From Rhodocyclus tenuis (GTDB lineage Bacteria; Pseudomonadota; Gammaproteobacteria; Burkholderiales; Rhodocyclaceae), in contig NZ_JACIGE010000004.1 in NCBI RefSeq assembly GCF_014197755.1, positions 124,001 through 188,000 of the forward strand: 64,000 nucleotides of DNA, given 5' to 3'. The notes below the pieces were generated by a model. It had not been told where the DNA came from, made no database searches, and worked only from the letters and a program-made list of their open reading frames with translations. The stretch's first letter is position 1, and every line of letters starts with the position of its first letter. A program made the position numbers and the translations under genes. Below, piece after piece: positions 36,095-46,807 of this stretch.

Positions 36095-36413
36095 TCCGGC
36101 GGGTGTCCGTGTCGAAGTCGTGTACGCACTGAGCGAGCGGCAGGAGCTGGTGCCGCTGAGCCTGTCAGAAGGGGCAACCCTGAAGGACGCGCTCGAGGCT
36201 TCCGGCCTGCTGCAGAAGTATCCGGAAATCGATCTGGCGAAGAACAAGTTCGGTATCTACGCCAAACTGTCGAAGCCAGATACGCTGCTGCGCGACCGCG
36301 ACCGCATCGAAATCTACCGGCCGCTGATTGCCGACCCCAAGGAAATGCGCAAACAGCGTGCTTCCGAAGGCAAGGTCATGAAAAAGGGCGCCGGCGAAGC
36401 TGACGCTGCCTGA
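36081..36413 (+). CDS. RnfH/RatB family ubiquitin-fold protein
   Basis: Small (110 residues) UPF0125 protein of beta-grasp fold, seen next to ratA in many proteobacteria; role unproven. Signatures are [38 protein letters not shown] and [18 protein letters not shown]. The chosen ATG has GGAAA upstream inside ratA; an in-frame ATG 12 bases earlier is possible. It converges with the DUF4124 gene across 17 bases. Confidence 0.88.
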   Translation: MTASNPAGVRVEVVYALSERQELVPLSLSEGATLKDALEASGLLQKYPEIDLAKNKFGIYAKLSKPDTLLRDRDRIEIYRPLIADPKEMRKQRASEGKVMKKGAGEADAA

Positions 36414-36430
36414 GCGAGGAAGCCTCGGCG

Positions 36431-36874
36431 CTACTTGCAGAGCGACTGCACGGCCTGCCGCGCGCGCACGATTTCCTGCTCGCGTTGCGCGTCATCGAGG
36501 AAATAGCGCTCGCCCTGACTGTCTCGCAGTGCGACGCGCTCACCTGATTCGAGTACCTGCAGCTGACTGCGTGCGCGTTCGCAATTTGCCTTGTTTTCGC
36601 TGGCTTCGGCCTGTGCGCGCTGGTCCTTCTCGGCTTTTTCCTGCGTTTCCTGGCGCCGTTTGCGGAAAGCGAGCTCGCGGTCGGCGGCGGATGCCGGCGC
36701 CGTACTGGCCGATGCCGGTGCTTCGGCGTCGATCTTGCGCACCTCGCGCTGCACGCTGGCCGGCGGCTTGTCCGACATCACCGTGCGCCCGTTGGCGTCC
36801 TTCCACTGGTAGATTTCCGCGCTGGCACCGGTGACTGCCAGACAGGTGGCGATGCAGAACAGGGTGCGTTTCAT
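36431..36874 (-). CDS. DUF4124 secreted protein
   Basis: 147-residue exported protein. A signal peptide ends near TGASA, then the DUF4124 motif [19 protein letters not shown] (residues about 20-40), then an Ala/Glu/Arg-rich helical region with one Cys pair (NCERARSQL and the C-terminal SLCK). Function unknown; such proteins are common and multi-copy in betaproteobacteria. Divergent from guaB with 62 bases between the starts. Confidence 0.82.
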   Translation of the reverse strand: MKRTLFCIATCLAVTGASAEIYQWKDANGRTVMSDKPPASVQREVRKIDAEAPASASTAPASAADRELAFRKRRQETQEKAEKDQRAQAEASENKANCERARSQLQVLESGERVALRDSQGERYFLDDAQREQEIVRARQAVQSLCK

Positions 36875-36902
36875 GGTCATCCAAGGGCAACAAAGCTTGC
36901 TG

Positions 36903-36908
36903 TATAAT
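36903..36908 (+). promoter_or_regulatory. Consensus -10 for guaB
   Basis: TATAAT, a perfect -10, lies 28 bases before the guaB ATG. The -35 region (TCCAAG or similar) is poor. A following ACGTTTTTGT vaguely resembles half of a purine operator, which I do not trust. Confidence 0.5.
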
Positions 36909-36936
36909 ACGTTTTTGTAAGCTCGGAACAAAGGCC

Positions 36937-38397
36937 ATGCGTTTAATCCAAAAGGCGTTGACGTTCGATGACGTTCTGCTGGTTCCTGCACACTCTGCAA
37001 TCCTCCCCCGCGATGTCAGCCTGAAGACACGGCTGACGCGCAACATCACACTTGATCTGCCGCTGGTGTCCGCCGCCATGGACACCGTTACCGAAGCCCG
37101 GCTGGCCATCGCGCTGGCGCAGGAAGGCGGCATCGGTATCGTGCACAAGAATCTCAGCCCGAAGCAGCAGGCGGCCGAGGTGTCGAAGGTCAAGCGCTTC
37201 GAGTCGGGCATTCTCAAGGATCCGATCACCATCCCGCCGAACATGTCGGTGCGCGAGGTGCTGGCGCTGACGCGCATGCACAAGATTTCCGGCCTGCCGG
37301 TGGTCGATGGCAAGCTCGTCGTCGGTATCGTCACCAACCGCGACCTGCGTTTCGAGACCAATCTCGACCAGCCGGTGTGCAACATCATGACGCCGCGCGA
37401 GCGTCTGGTGACGGTGAAGGAGGGCGCTTCGGTTGCCGAAGGGCAGGCGCTGATCCACAAGCACCGGCTCGAACGCGTTCTCGTCGTCAATGACGATTTC
37501 GAGCTGCGCGGCCTGATCACGGTCAAGGATATCTTGAAGTCGACCGAACACCCGAACGCCAGCAAGGACGCTTCCGGCCGCCTGCGCGTCGGCGCCGCGA
37601 TCGGCGTCGGCCCGGGTACCGAAGAGCGTGCAGAACTGCTCGCCGAGGCCGGCGTCGATGCGCTGGTGGTGGACACCGCGCACGGTCACTCGCAGGGCGT
37701 GCTCGACCGCGTGCGCTGGGTCAAGCGCAATTTCCCGCAGGTCGAAGTCATCGGCGGCAACATCGCCACCGCCGAAGCGGCGCTGGCACTGGTCGAATAC
37801 GGCGCCGACGGCGTCAAGGTCGGCATCGGCCCCGGTTCGATCTGCACCACGCGGATCGTCGCCGGGGTTGGCGTGCCGCAGATCACTGCCATCCAGAACG
37901 TCGCCGAAGCGCTGCGCGGCACTGGCGTTCCGGTCATCGCCGACGGCGGCGTGCGCTACTCGGGCGACATCGCCAAGGCGATCGCCTCCGGTGGCGATGT
38001 CGTCATGCTCGGCGGCCTGTTCGCCGGTACCGAAGAAGCGCCCGGCGAGGTCGAGCTGTTCCAGGGCCGTTCGTATAAGTCCTACCGCGGCATGGGCTCG
38101 ATCGGCGCCATGGCTGCCGGCGCTGCCGACCGCTACTTCCAGGAAACGACTGCCAACGTCGACAAGCTGGTGCCGGAAGGTATCGAAGGTCGCGTGCCTT
38201 ACAAGGGCTCGGTGCTGGCGGTGATCCATCAGCTGATGGGCGGTTTGCGCTCGTCGATGGGCTACCTCGGTTGTGCGACGATCAGCCAGATGCATGCGCA
38301 GGCGACTTTCGTCGAAATCACTTCCGCCGGTGTCCGTGAGTCGCATGTGCACGACGTGCAGATCACCAAGGAAGCGCCGAACTACCACGTGGACTGA
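36937..38397 (+). CDS. guaB: Inosine-5'-monophosphate dehydrogenase
   Basis: NAD-dependent oxidation of IMP to XMP, the controlling step toward GMP. 486 residues. The TIM barrel is split by a CBS-domain pair (about residues 95-200, [20 protein letters not shown] and onward). The catalytic loop [18 protein letters not shown] contains the active-site Cys, followed by [19 protein letters not shown] and the flap. It precedes guaA, the next enzyme in the pathway, but a terminator lies between them. Confidence 0.98.
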   Translation: MRLIQKALTFDDVLLVPAHSAILPRDVSLKTRLTRNITLDLPLVSAAMDTVTEARLAIALAQEGGIGIVHKNLSPKQQAAEVSKVKRFESGILKDPITIPPNMSVREVLALTRMHKISGLPVVDGKLVVGIVTNRDLRFETNLDQPVCNIMTPRERLVTVKEGASVAEGQALIHKHRLERVLVVNDDFELRGLITVKDILKSTEHPNASKDASGRLRVGAAIGVGPGTEERAELLAEAGVDALVVDTAHGHSQGVLDRVRWVKRNFPQVEVIGGNIATAEAALALVEYGADGVKVGIGPGSICTTRIVAGVGVPQITAIQNVAEALRGTGVPVIADGGVRYSGDIAKAIASGGDVVMLGGLFAGTEEAPGEVELFQGRSYKSYRGMGSIGAMAAGAADRYFQETTANVDKLVPEGIEGRVPYKGSVLAVIHQLMGGLRSSMGYLGCATISQMHAQATFVEITSAGVRESHVHDVQITKEAPNYHVD

Positions 38398-38417
38398 GCG
38401 GCGTCACTGCTCGTCCG

Positions 38418-38445
38418 GGGCGGCCTTCGGGTCGCCCTTTGTTTT
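38418..38445 (+). terminator. Intrinsic terminator after guaB
   Basis: GGGCGGCC and GGTCGCCC pair around a TTCG tetraloop (one G-U pair), followed by TTTGTTTT. It should uncouple guaB from guaA, at least in part. Confidence 0.8.
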
Positions 38446-38469
38446 AAGTTGTTCCCGAAAACTTCCGTC

Positions 38470-38506
38470 GTTTCCGATACTGTTTTCGATATCCGTTTCC
38501 GATCCC
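38470..38506 (+). repeat. Three short tandem repeats in the guaA leader
   Basis: GTTTCCGATACT, GTTTTCGATATCC and GTTTCCGATCCC follow one another at 12-13 base spacing, ending 15 bases before the guaA start. They could be regulator sites, an RNA-binding array, or chance. Confidence 0.5.
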
Positions 38507-38521
38507 TTTTCCGAGGCGTCC

Positions 38522-40087
<1,566 letters not shown>

Positions 40088-40124
40088 GCGAGCATTGTTG
40101 CCAGCCTTAGCTAGGCGCGAGGAA

Positions 40125-40154
40125 CAAAAAAGCCCCGAATTCCGGGGCTTTTTT
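40125..40154 (+). terminator. Intrinsic terminator after guaA
   Basis: AAAAAAGCCCCGAA and TTCCGGGGCTTTTTT form a nearly perfect stem with a T run. The A run on the other side makes it symmetrical, though no gene reads into it from the right. Confidence 0.9.
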
Positions 40155-40318
40155 CATTTCTCGATGGCCGCGGTGCGCAGGCATTTCACTTGGTGCGAGA
40201 ATAGCCGCACAGCGCTCCGCTCAAGCCAGTTGCATAGTCCGCGTGCGTGCGGTGGCGTGCCGCTCCCTTGGAGAAGTCCGCTTCTCTTGTAGTCCTGCAT
40301 CCGTTGAGAGGTTCCGTC

Positions 40319-40669
40319 ATGCCTGAACGAGGAAACTACGACATTCCCGCGCTGCGCGAAAAGATGCACGAACACCTCGCGGAAAACGCCGAGGCCTATC
40401 CGCTGCAACTGGAGCTGCGTTTTCCGCAGATTCTGGCCAGACTGGTCGAACTCTGGGGAACGGCTGATCTCGATCATTACCTGAACAGCCTGATGGTTGC
40501 CGACCGTTCGGATCGCCAGGGCTTTCCTTCCGACGCGGCGCGCGAGATTTTCCGCCTGTCGGTGATTCACGGCGCGCTCGGGCTGGCGCCAAAGCCTTCC
40601 GGTACGGGCTGGATGGGCGTTGGCGACCTTGAGATCGACCGCTATTTCGAGAAGAAACACAGCGTGTAA
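40319..40669 (+). CDS. Small conserved-looking protein of unknown function
   Basis: 116 residues, soluble, no signal peptide or membrane helix. I do not recognise the family. The start ATG has GAGAGG at good distance, and the protein is compositionally normal, with a predicted helical N-terminus (IPALREKMHEHLAENAEA) and a body of QLELRFPQILARLVELWG and ADLDHYLNSLMVADRSDRQG. The C-terminus is basic. It stands alone between the guaA terminator and a converging gene. Confidence 0.7.
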   Translation: MPERGNYDIPALREKMHEHLAENAEAYPLQLELRFPQILARLVELWGTADLDHYLNSLMVADRSDRQGFPSDAAREIFRLSVIHGALGLAPKPSGTGWMGVGDLEIDRYFEKKHSV

Positions 40670-40705
40670 GGCTGATGGCGGGTCGTTGCCGCCTTTGCTC
40701 CGGCG

Positions 40706-41146
40706 CTATTTCTCGCGGATCGGGAAATACCGGTCGTAGGCCAAGTTAAAGAGCAGCGCATAAACCGTGTAGGCGATCGCCAGCCCGATGTCGGCGATCA
40801 GCGCTTCGAGCCAGCCCATGCTCGTCCACCAGACGATCACCGGCAAGGTCATGATCAGCAGGCCGCCTTCAAAGCCGATCGCGTGCAGCAGACGCAGCGG
40901 CCAGGGCCGGCGGTCGGCGGTGCGCCCGGTCAGGCGCCCCTCGCTCCAGTCGAAAGCGGTGTTATACGCGCCGTTCCACAGCGAGGCCATCAGCGCCAGC
41001 ACGGCGAGCAGGCCGATCGACTCGGTGAGCGGAACGCCGCTGGCCCAGGTAAAGGGCGGCGTGATCAGCAGCAGGCCGCCGACTTCAAACAGGGCAATCT
41101 GCCGCAGTCGGTCGGCGAAGGAACGCAATACAGGTTTTTTGTGCAC
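40706..41146 (-). CDS. PACE-family (AceI-like) efflux protein
   Basis: Four-helix inner-membrane protein of about 146 residues, of the proteobacterial antimicrobial compound efflux type (chlorhexidine, biguanides in known members). The tandem bacterial-transmembrane-pair duplication is visible: RLRQIALFEVGGLLL in the first half and RLLHAIGFEGGLLIM in the second, each with the conserved Glu after Phe; WNGAYNTAFDW and LFNLAYDRYFPIR end the two halves. The start is uncertain; GTG at 41146 gives family length but has no clear ribosome site. Substrate unknown. Confidence 0.85.
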   Translation of the reverse strand: MHKKPVLRSFADRLRQIALFEVGGLLLITPPFTWASGVPLTESIGLLAVLALMASLWNGAYNTAFDWSEGRLTGRTADRRPWPLRLLHAIGFEGGLLIMTLPVIVWWTSMGWLEALIADIGLAIAYTVYALLFNLAYDRYFPIREK

Positions 41147-41225
41147 GGGCAATGCTTCGGTTTGGTGAGGAGAGGTTTGGGAGCGGGTGAGCGGGTGAAA
41201 GCGCGAAAGGGCGCAGGATAAACGC

Positions 41226-41252
41226 AAAAAGCCTGCAGCTTGCGCTGCAGGC
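41226..41252 (-). terminator. Intrinsic terminator of ahpF
   Basis: Perfect nine-base stem GCCTGCAGC / GCTGCAGGC with a TTGC loop. Read on the minus strand it is followed by TTTTTGCG, right for transcripts leaving ahpF. Confidence 0.8.
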
Positions 41253-41287
41253 GTGCTCTGCCGTCGGGAAGCGGCTGGCGGCGTCGC

Positions 41288-42850
41288 TTAAAGCGGCGCC
41301 GAACTGCGGATCAGGTGGTCGAAGGCCGACAGGCTGGCCTTGGCGCCTTCGCCCATGGCGATGATGATCTGCTTGTAAGGAACCGTCGTGCAGTCGCCGG
41401 CGGCGAAAACGCCGGGCAGCGAGGTCTGTCCCTTGGCGTCGATGACGATTTCGCCGTGCTTCGACAGTTCGAGCGTTCCCTTGAGCCAGTCAGTGTTCGG
41501 CAGCAGGCCGATCTGCACGAAGATGCCTTCGAGTTCGAGTCGGTGTGCCTCGCCGCTGGCGCGGTCCTTGTACAGCAGCGCATTCACCTTCTGTCCGTCG
41601 CCGGTGACTTCGGTCGTTTGCGCCCCCTTGATCACCGTCACGTTGGGCAGGCTGTAGAGCTTCTTCTGCAACACCGCGTCGGCGCGCAGTTCGTCCATGA
41701 ACTCGATCAGCGTCACGTGGGCGACGATGCCGGCGAGATCGATCGCTGCCTCGACGCCCGAGTTGCCGCCACCGATCACCGCCACGCGCTTGCCCTTGAA
41801 CAGCGGGCCGTCGCAGTGCGGGCAGTAGGCGACGCCCCTGGTGCGGTACTCGGCTTCGCCGGGAACGTTCATTTCGCGCCAGCGCGCGCCGGTGGCGAGG
41901 ATCACCGTCTTGCTCTTCAGTACGGCGCCGCTTTGCAGGCGCACTTCGAGCGGGCCGCCATCGGCACCGGCTTGCAGCGCTTCGGCACGCTGCAGGTTCA
42001 TGATGTCGACCGGGTATTCGCGCACGTGCTGTTCGAGTGCCATGGCAAGCTTCGGTCCCTCGGTTTCCTTCACCGAAATGAAGTTCTCGATGCCCAGCGT
42101 GTCAAGCACCTGGCCGCCGAAGCGCTCGGCGACGACGCCGGTGCGGATTCCCTTGCGCGCAGCGTAGATCGCCGCCGCTGCGCCGGCCGGGCCACCGCCG
42201 ACGACGAGCACGTCGAAGGCGTCCTTGGCGCCGATCTTTGCCGCCTCGCGCGCCGTCGCGCCGGTGTCGAGCTTGGCGAGGATTTCCTCGGCGCTCATGC
42301 GTCCCTGGCCGAACAGTTCGCCGTTCAGGTAGATCGCCGGCACGCCCATGATCTGGCGCTCCTCGACTTCTTTCTGGAACATGCCGCCGTCGATCATCGT
42401 CGCTTCGAAGGCCGGGTTGAGCACGACCATCGTGTTCAGTGCCTGCACCACGTCGGGGCAGTTGTGGCAGGAAAGCGAGATGAAGGTCTCGAAACTGAAC
42501 TTCCCTTCGATCGCCTTGAGCTGCTCGATCACCTCGGCGTCGAGCTTCGGCGGATGGCCGCCGGTCTGCAGCAGTGCGAGCACCAGTGAGGTGAATTCAT
42601 GCCCCATCGGGATTCCGGCGAAGTGGATTCGCGGCACTTCGCCGCGGCGGGCGATGCCGAAAGAGGGGCGGCGGGCGTTGTTGCCGTCTTCGCGCACACT
42701 GACCTTCTCGGAAAGCGCGGCGATATCGTGCAGCAGGCCACGGATTTCCTGCGCCTTGGTGCTGTCGTCGAGCGACGCCACCAGCTCGATCGGCTGGACG
42801 AGGCGGGTCAGGTAGGCCTGTAACTGGTTCTTGATGGTGGTGTCGAGCAT
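41288..42850 (-). CDS. ahpF: Alkyl hydroperoxide reductase subunit F
   Basis: Flavin disulphide reductase that passes NADH electrons to AhpC. 520 residues. The N-terminal double thioredoxin fold has the CHNC centre ([12 protein letters not shown]). FAD binding is at [19 protein letters not shown], the second redox centre is CPHC in [13 protein letters not shown], and NADH binding is at [19 protein letters not shown]. The start is the ATG at [14 protein letters not shown], preceded by GGGAGAAAACC. It lies 121 bases downstream of ahpC with a hairpin between. Confidence 0.97.
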   Translation of the reverse strand: MLDTTIKNQLQAYLTRLVQPIELVASLDDSTKAQEIRGLLHDIAALSEKVSVREDGNNARRPSFGIARRGEVPRIHFAGIPMGHEFTSLVLALLQTGGHPPKLDAEVIEQLKAIEGKFSFETFISLSCHNCPDVVQALNTMVVLNPAFEATMIDGGMFQKEVEERQIMGVPAIYLNGELFGQGRMSAEEILAKLDTGATAREAAKIGAKDAFDVLVVGGGPAGAAAAIYAARKGIRTGVVAERFGGQVLDTLGIENFISVKETEGPKLAMALEQHVREYPVDIMNLQRAEALQAGADGGPLEVRLQSGAVLKSKTVILATGARWREMNVPGEAEYRTRGVAYCPHCDGPLFKGKRVAVIGGGNSGVEAAIDLAGIVAHVTLIEFMDELRADAVLQKKLYSLPNVTVIKGAQTTEVTGDGQKVNALLYKDRASGEAHRLELEGIFVQIGLLPNTDWLKGTLELSKHGEIVIDAKGQTSLPGVFAAGDCTTVPYKQIIIAMGEGAKASLSAFDHLIRSSAPL

Positions 42851-42888
42851 GGTTTTCTCCCTTGTGCGTTCTTGCATCGAATCGTAAT

Positions 42889-42925
42889 GAAAAGGCGCCA
42901 GGACTGGCGGTGCTGGCGCCTTTGC
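42889..42925 (-). terminator. Hairpin between ahpC and ahpF, likely partial terminator
   Basis: Perfect 11-base stem AAAGGCGCCAG / CTGGCGCCTTT around an 11-base loop. On the minus strand a TTTT follows. It would lower ahpF transcription relative to ahpC, matching the large excess of AhpC known in cells. Confidence 0.7.
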
Positions 42926-42971
42926 GCTGCGATCCGGGCCGCCCGCAGGCGGCCGCGGAAATTGAGTCGTC

Positions 42972-43538
42972 CTAGATCTTGCCGACCAGATCCAGCGACG
43001 GGGCGAGCGTGGCGTCGCCTTCCTTCCACTTGGCCGGGCAGACTTCACCCGGGTGGCTGGCAACGTACTGCGCCGCCTTGACCTTGCGCAGCAGTTCCGA
43101 AGCGTCGCGGCCGATGCCGCCAGCGGTGATTTCGATGATCTGGATCTTGCCTTGCGGGTCGATGACGAAGGTGCCGCGGTTGGCGATACCGGCTTCCTCG
43201 ATGAGCACTTCGAAGTTCTTCGAGATGGCATGCGTCGGGTCACCGACCATCACGTACTCGATCTTGCCGATGGTTTCCGAGCTGTCGTGCCAGGCCTTGT
43301 GCGTGAAGTGCGTGTCGGTCGACACGGCGTAGATCTCGACGCCGAGCTTCTTGAATTCGGCGTAGTTGTCGGCGAGGTCGCCGAGTTCAGTCGGGCAGAC
43401 GAAGGTGAAGTCGGCGGGGTAGAAGAAGACGACCGACCACTTGCCCTTCAGGTCGGCGTCGGAGACGTCAACGAACTTGCCAGCGTGGAAAGCGGTTGCC
43501 TTGAACGGCAGGATTTCGGTGTTGATCAGCGATGACAT
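42972..43538 (-). CDS. ahpC: Alkyl hydroperoxide reductase subunit C (peroxiredoxin)
   Basis: Typical two-Cys peroxiredoxin that reduces hydrogen peroxide and organic peroxides. 188 residues. The peroxidatic cysteine is in [16 protein letters not shown] and the resolving one in [11 protein letters not shown] near the C-terminus. The start ATG follows AAGGAGAATGCACC. A candidate OxyR site lies about 100-137 bases upstream. Confidence 0.98.
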   Translation of the reverse strand: MSSLINTEILPFKATAFHAGKFVDVSDADLKGKWSVVFFYPADFTFVCPTELGDLADNYAEFKKLGVEIYAVSTDTHFTHKAWHDSSETIGKIEYVMVGDPTHAISKNFEVLIEEAGIANRGTFVIDPQGKIQIIEITAGGIGRDASELLRKVKAAQYVASHPGEVCPAKWKEGDATLAPSLDLVGKI

Positions 43539-43638
43539 GGTGCATTCTCCTTGCATGGGTTTGGGGGAAATGGCCTGAAAAACTTGGTGTTGCGGCTGCC
43601 ACGGGTTGAATAATAAGGGGCGCGCGAAGATTGTTCCA

Positions 43639-43675
43639 ATGGATTGATTTGATCGGTGCAATAGCTTTTCGCTAT
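43639..43675 (-). promoter_or_regulatory. Candidate OxyR binding site upstream of ahpC
   Basis: On the minus strand: ATAG-N7-CTAT-N7-ATCA-N7-CCAT. The four elements hold the exact seven-base spacing of the known OxyR pattern; the first half is perfect and the second matches 5 of 8 positions. It is placed where an activator of ahpC would bind. Confidence 0.6.
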
Positions 43676-43691
43676 TTACCTTGCTGCAGAA

Positions 43692-44822
43692 TCAGTCCAG
43701 CGTCTTGCGGAAGGTCTTCACTCCAAGTGCAAGGACGGCGGCGATGAACGCGAACAGCGGCCACAGATGCGGCAGCAGCGTCTCGATGCCGTTGCCCTTG
43801 AGCAGGATGCCACGAACAAGGATGAGGAAGTGCGTCAGCGGCAGGCAGTTGCCGATCATTTGCGCCCAGTCGGGCATGCCGCGGAAGGGGAACATGAAGC
43901 CGGAGAGCAGGATCGACGGCAGGAAGAAGAAAAACGTCATCTGCATCGCCTGCAACTGGTTGCGCGCCAGCGAACTCAAGGTGATGCCGAGCGTCAGGTT
44001 GGCGCAGATGAAGATGAAGACGATCGCGTAGAGCAGCAACAGGCTGCCTTCCATCGGCACCATGAAGATCCAGCGCGCGGCGAGCAGCACCAGCGTCACC
44101 TGCAGCAGGCCGATCAGGATGTAGGGGACGATCTTGCCGGTCATGATCTCGAACGGCGTCGCCGGCGTTGCCAGCAGGTTTTCGAAGGTGCCGCGCTCGC
44201 GCTCGCGCGTCATCGCCAGCCCGGTCATCAGCACCATGGTCATGGTCAGGATAACGCCGATCAGTCCGGGGACGATGTTGTACGAGCTCTTGCCCTCGGG
44301 GTTGTAGCGCTTGTGAACGCGCAGTTCGACGCTCTTGCCCGCTGGCGGCCGGTAGCCGGGCAGCAGCGGCGTGAACACCTCGTCGCCGAGTTTCTCGAGA
44401 ACGCTGGTGGCACCGCCGGCGGCGATCGGGTCGGTGGCGTCGACCTCGACCAGAATCGGCGGCCGCTCGCCGCGTACCAGCGCGCGCTCGAAGTCGGGCG
44501 GGAAACTGACGACGAACTGCACCTCGCCGCGCGCCAGCATTTCACCGGCCTCTGCTTCGCCAAGAGGACGCTCGCTGACTGCGAAATACTCGCTGTTCTT
44601 CATCGCCGCCACCCAGGCACGCGCCAGCGGCCCGGCGTCGCTGACGACCACCGCCGTTGGCAGATGTTTCGGATCGGTATTGATGGCAAAGCCGAACAGC
44701 AGCAGCTGCAAGATCGGAATGCCGACGATCATGCCGAAGGTCAGCCGGTCGCGGCGCAGCTGGATGAACTCTTTGATGATGATGCCGAACCAGCGGCGCA
44801 GCGAGGCGGAGGCGGTGTTCAT
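43692..44822 (-). CDS. ABC-2 type exporter permease
   Basis: Membrane subunit (376 residues) of an ABC-2 exporter. One N-terminal helix (about 26-47), a large periplasmic domain (about 48-170) and five C-terminal helices are seen, the YhhJ/YbhR/YbhS layout. Conserved RERERGTFENLLATPATPFE marks the coupling region. It is last in the TetR-HlyD-ABC-permease unit, 13 bases after the ATPase. Only one permease is present, so it probably forms a homodimer. Substrate unknown; related systems export drugs or other small hydrophobic compounds. Confidence 0.92.
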   Translation of the reverse strand: MNTASASLRRWFGIIIKEFIQLRRDRLTFGMIVGIPILQLLLFGFAINTDPKHLPTAVVVSDAGPLARAWVAAMKNSEYFAVSERPLGEAEAGEMLARGEVQFVVSFPPDFERALVRGERPPILVEVDATDPIAAGGATSVLEKLGDEVFTPLLPGYRPPAGKSVELRVHKRYNPEGKSSYNIVPGLIGVILTMTMVLMTGLAMTRERERGTFENLLATPATPFEIMTGKIVPYILIGLLQVTLVLLAARWIFMVPMEGSLLLLYAIVFIFICANLTLGITLSSLARNQLQAMQMTFFFFLPSILLSGFMFPFRGMPDWAQMIGNCLPLTHFLILVRGILLKGNGIETLLPHLWPLFAFIAAVLALGVKTFRKTLD

Positions 44823-44835
44823 GGCGGTCTTCCGC

Positions 44836-45759
44836 TCAGGCCGCCAGCGGATCGCTGGTGTTTTGCATCAGGTCGATGAAGGCGTCTTCGAGCGAGGGCT
44901 TGCCGTGCGCGACGGCCAGCCCGTTGGCCGCGGCGAAGCGCGCGAGTTCGCCGCCGAGGCCGTTGTCGGCACCGCCGCTGACATGCAGTTCGGCGCCGAA
45001 GCTGGCGACCAGGCGCACGCCGGGCAGCGCGCGCAACGCGCTGCTGTGGCGCTGAACGTCGTCGCCGCGGACGATCCAGGTGGACAGCCCACGTGCGCTG
45101 ACGATTTCGGCCGGCGTGCCGGTTGCCAACAGCTGTCCCCAGGCCAGGTAGGCGAGGCGGTGGCAGCGCTCGGCTTCGTCCATGTAGTGCGTCGACACCA
45201 GTACGGTGATGCCGGCCGCCGACAGCTGGTGAATCTGCTCCCAGAAATCGCGGCGCGCTTTCGGGTCGACGCCGGCGGTCGGCTCGTCGAGCAGCAGCAG
45301 GCGCGGGCTGTGCAGCAGGCACGCAGCGAGCGACAGGCGCTGTTTCCAGCCGCCCGAGAGCGTGCCGGCGAGCTGCTTCTGCCGGCCGTCGAGGCCGAGC
45401 GTGGCGATCGCCTGCGCGACGGCAGCGCTACGCTCGGCAACGTCGAACATGCGCGCGACGAAGTCGAGGTTTTCGGCAATGGACAGGTCGTCCCACAGCG
45501 AGAACTTCTGCGTCATGTAGCCGACCTGGCGCTTGATGCGCGCGCTCTCGCGCAGAACGTCGAAGCCGAGGCACTGGCCTTCGCCCGAATCGGGACGCAG
45601 CAGGCCGCACAGCATGCGGATCGACGTTGTCTTGCCGCTGCCGTTGGGGCCGAGAAAACCGAAAATCTCGCCTTCCTCGACCTGCAGGGCGAGGTCGCGG
45701 ACGACGTGGCGCTCGCCGAAGTGCTTGTTCAGCCCGCGCACGTCGATCGCCGGCGCCAT
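44836..45759 (-). CDS. ABC exporter ATP-binding protein
   Basis: Single-domain ATPase (307 residues) powering the neighbouring permease. Walker A is GFLGPNGSGKTTSIRM, the signature is GTLSGGWKQRLSLAACLL (Trp in place of the usual Gln-type residue), and Walker B is LLLLDEPTAGVDPKARRDF with the H-loop STHYMDEAERC. The C-terminal extension after about 225 is a small domain typical of drug-exporter ATPases. One base separates its start from the HlyD stop. Confidence 0.93.
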   Translation of the reverse strand: MAPAIDVRGLNKHFGERHVVRDLALQVEEGEIFGFLGPNGSGKTTSIRMLCGLLRPDSGEGQCLGFDVLRESARIKRQVGYMTQKFSLWDDLSIAENLDFVARMFDVAERSAAVAQAIATLGLDGRQKQLAGTLSGGWKQRLSLAACLLHSPRLLLLDEPTAGVDPKARRDFWEQIHQLSAAGITVLVSTHYMDEAERCHRLAYLAWGQLLATGTPAEIVSARGLSTWIVRGDDVQRHSSALRALPGVRLVASFGAELHVSGGADNGLGGELARFAAANGLAVAHGKPSLEDAFIDLMQNTSDPLAA

Positions 45760-45760
45760 G

Positions 45761-46807
45761 TCACTGCTCCAGCGCGCGCACGTCGAGTGGCTGGCCCGGG
45801 CGCAGGCGCACGGCGTCGGCCGCCGCCGGCCGGGCCTCCACGCGGAAGACCAGCTTCTCGCGTGAATCGCGGCTGTAGATCACCGGCGGTGTGAACTCGG
45901 CGCGTGGCGAGATGAAGTCGATGCTGCCGCGGATCGGCGTTGCGCAGCCATCGCAGCTCGCTTCGACCGTTTGTCCGGGCTTGAGCGTGGCGATCTGCGC
46001 TTCCGGCACGAAGAAGCGGATTCGCCGCCGATCGTCGGGCAGCAGGCTCGCCACCGGCTGCCCGGCGGCAACCCACTCGCCGGGGCGGTAATAGGTTTCG
46101 GCAATCTCGCCGGCGGCCGGCGCGCTGACGTGCTTCTGCGCCATCTGCCAGCGTCGACGCTCGGCTTCGGCTTGCGCCGCGCTCGCTTCGGCAGCGGCAC
46201 CGCGCACTTCCGCGGCGCGGCCCAAGCTCGTGCGGGCATTTGCCAGATCCTGGCGCGCGGCGTCGCTCGCTGCGGCATCGCGCGCCTGCGCAGCACGCGC
46301 TTCGTCGAGGCGCGTTGGCGCGACGAAGCCCTTCGCAGCCAGCGCCTGTTGCTGCGCCAGCTGCGTTTCGGAGAGGCGCTGGCTCGCTTCGGCGGCGCGC
46401 AGACGCGCGGCCAGCGCCTCGATTTCGGGCGTGCGTCGCGGCGTATCGAGGTTCTTCAGCTTTTCGGCCGCGGCAGTGACACGCGCGTCGGCTTCGGCGA
46501 CCGACTGCCGGTCGGGGTCGGCGGCGAGCGAAAAGACCGGCGCGCCAGCGGCGACGCGTTCGCCGCGTGGCGCGTCGAGCGTCGCCAGATAGCCGGCGGC
46601 CGGTGCCGACAGGTAGAGGTATTCGCCTTCGGCGTAGCCGGTGAACTGTCCGGATGGCGTTTTCTCGCAGGCGGTGACGAACAGCGTCGCGCAGAGTGCG
46701 AGGGTGAGTCGGCACCGGATCGCCCGCGCGCGTCGCGACGGTGGCACGGCGCGCCCGTCAGGCAAGGCCGCCAGTGCTGCCGGTCGTGCTTCAGATGAAT
46801 GGATCAT
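45761..46807 (-). CDS. HlyD-type periplasmic adaptor, probable lipoprotein
   Basis: Membrane-fusion subunit (348 residues) that would link the ABC exporter to an outer-membrane channel. After a basic N-terminus comes LTLALCATLFVTAC, a lipobox-like end at about residue 47, so it may be lipid-anchored. Barrel-sandwich halves (AGYLATLDAPRGERVAAG and AGEIAETYYRPGEWVAAGQP) flank an Ala-rich helical hairpin. The start is not certain; the ATG used overlaps the TetR stop by 17 bases. No TolC-type gene is nearby, so a channel encoded elsewhere must serve. Confidence 0.88.
   Translation of the reverse strand: MIHSSEARPAALAALPDGRAVPPSRRARAIRCRLTLALCATLFVTACEKTPSGQFTGYAEGEYLYLSAPAAGYLATLDAPRGERVAAGAPVFSLAADPDRQSVAEADARVTAAAEKLKNLDTPRRTPEIEALAARLRAAEASQRLSETQLAQQQALAAKGFVAPTRLDEARAAQARDAAASDAARQDLANARTSLGRAAEVRGAAAEASAAQAEAERRRWQMAQKHVSAPAAGEIAETYYRPGEWVAAGQPVASLLPDDRRRIRFFVPEAQIATLKPGQTVEASCDGCATPIRGSIDFISPRAEFTPPVIYSRDSREKLVFRVEARPAAADAVRLRPGQPLDVRALEQ

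Noticed and set aside
36906-36917. PurR-like half-site near the guaB promoter
   Set aside because: Weak match, and PurR of the E. coli type is not expected in betaproteobacteria.
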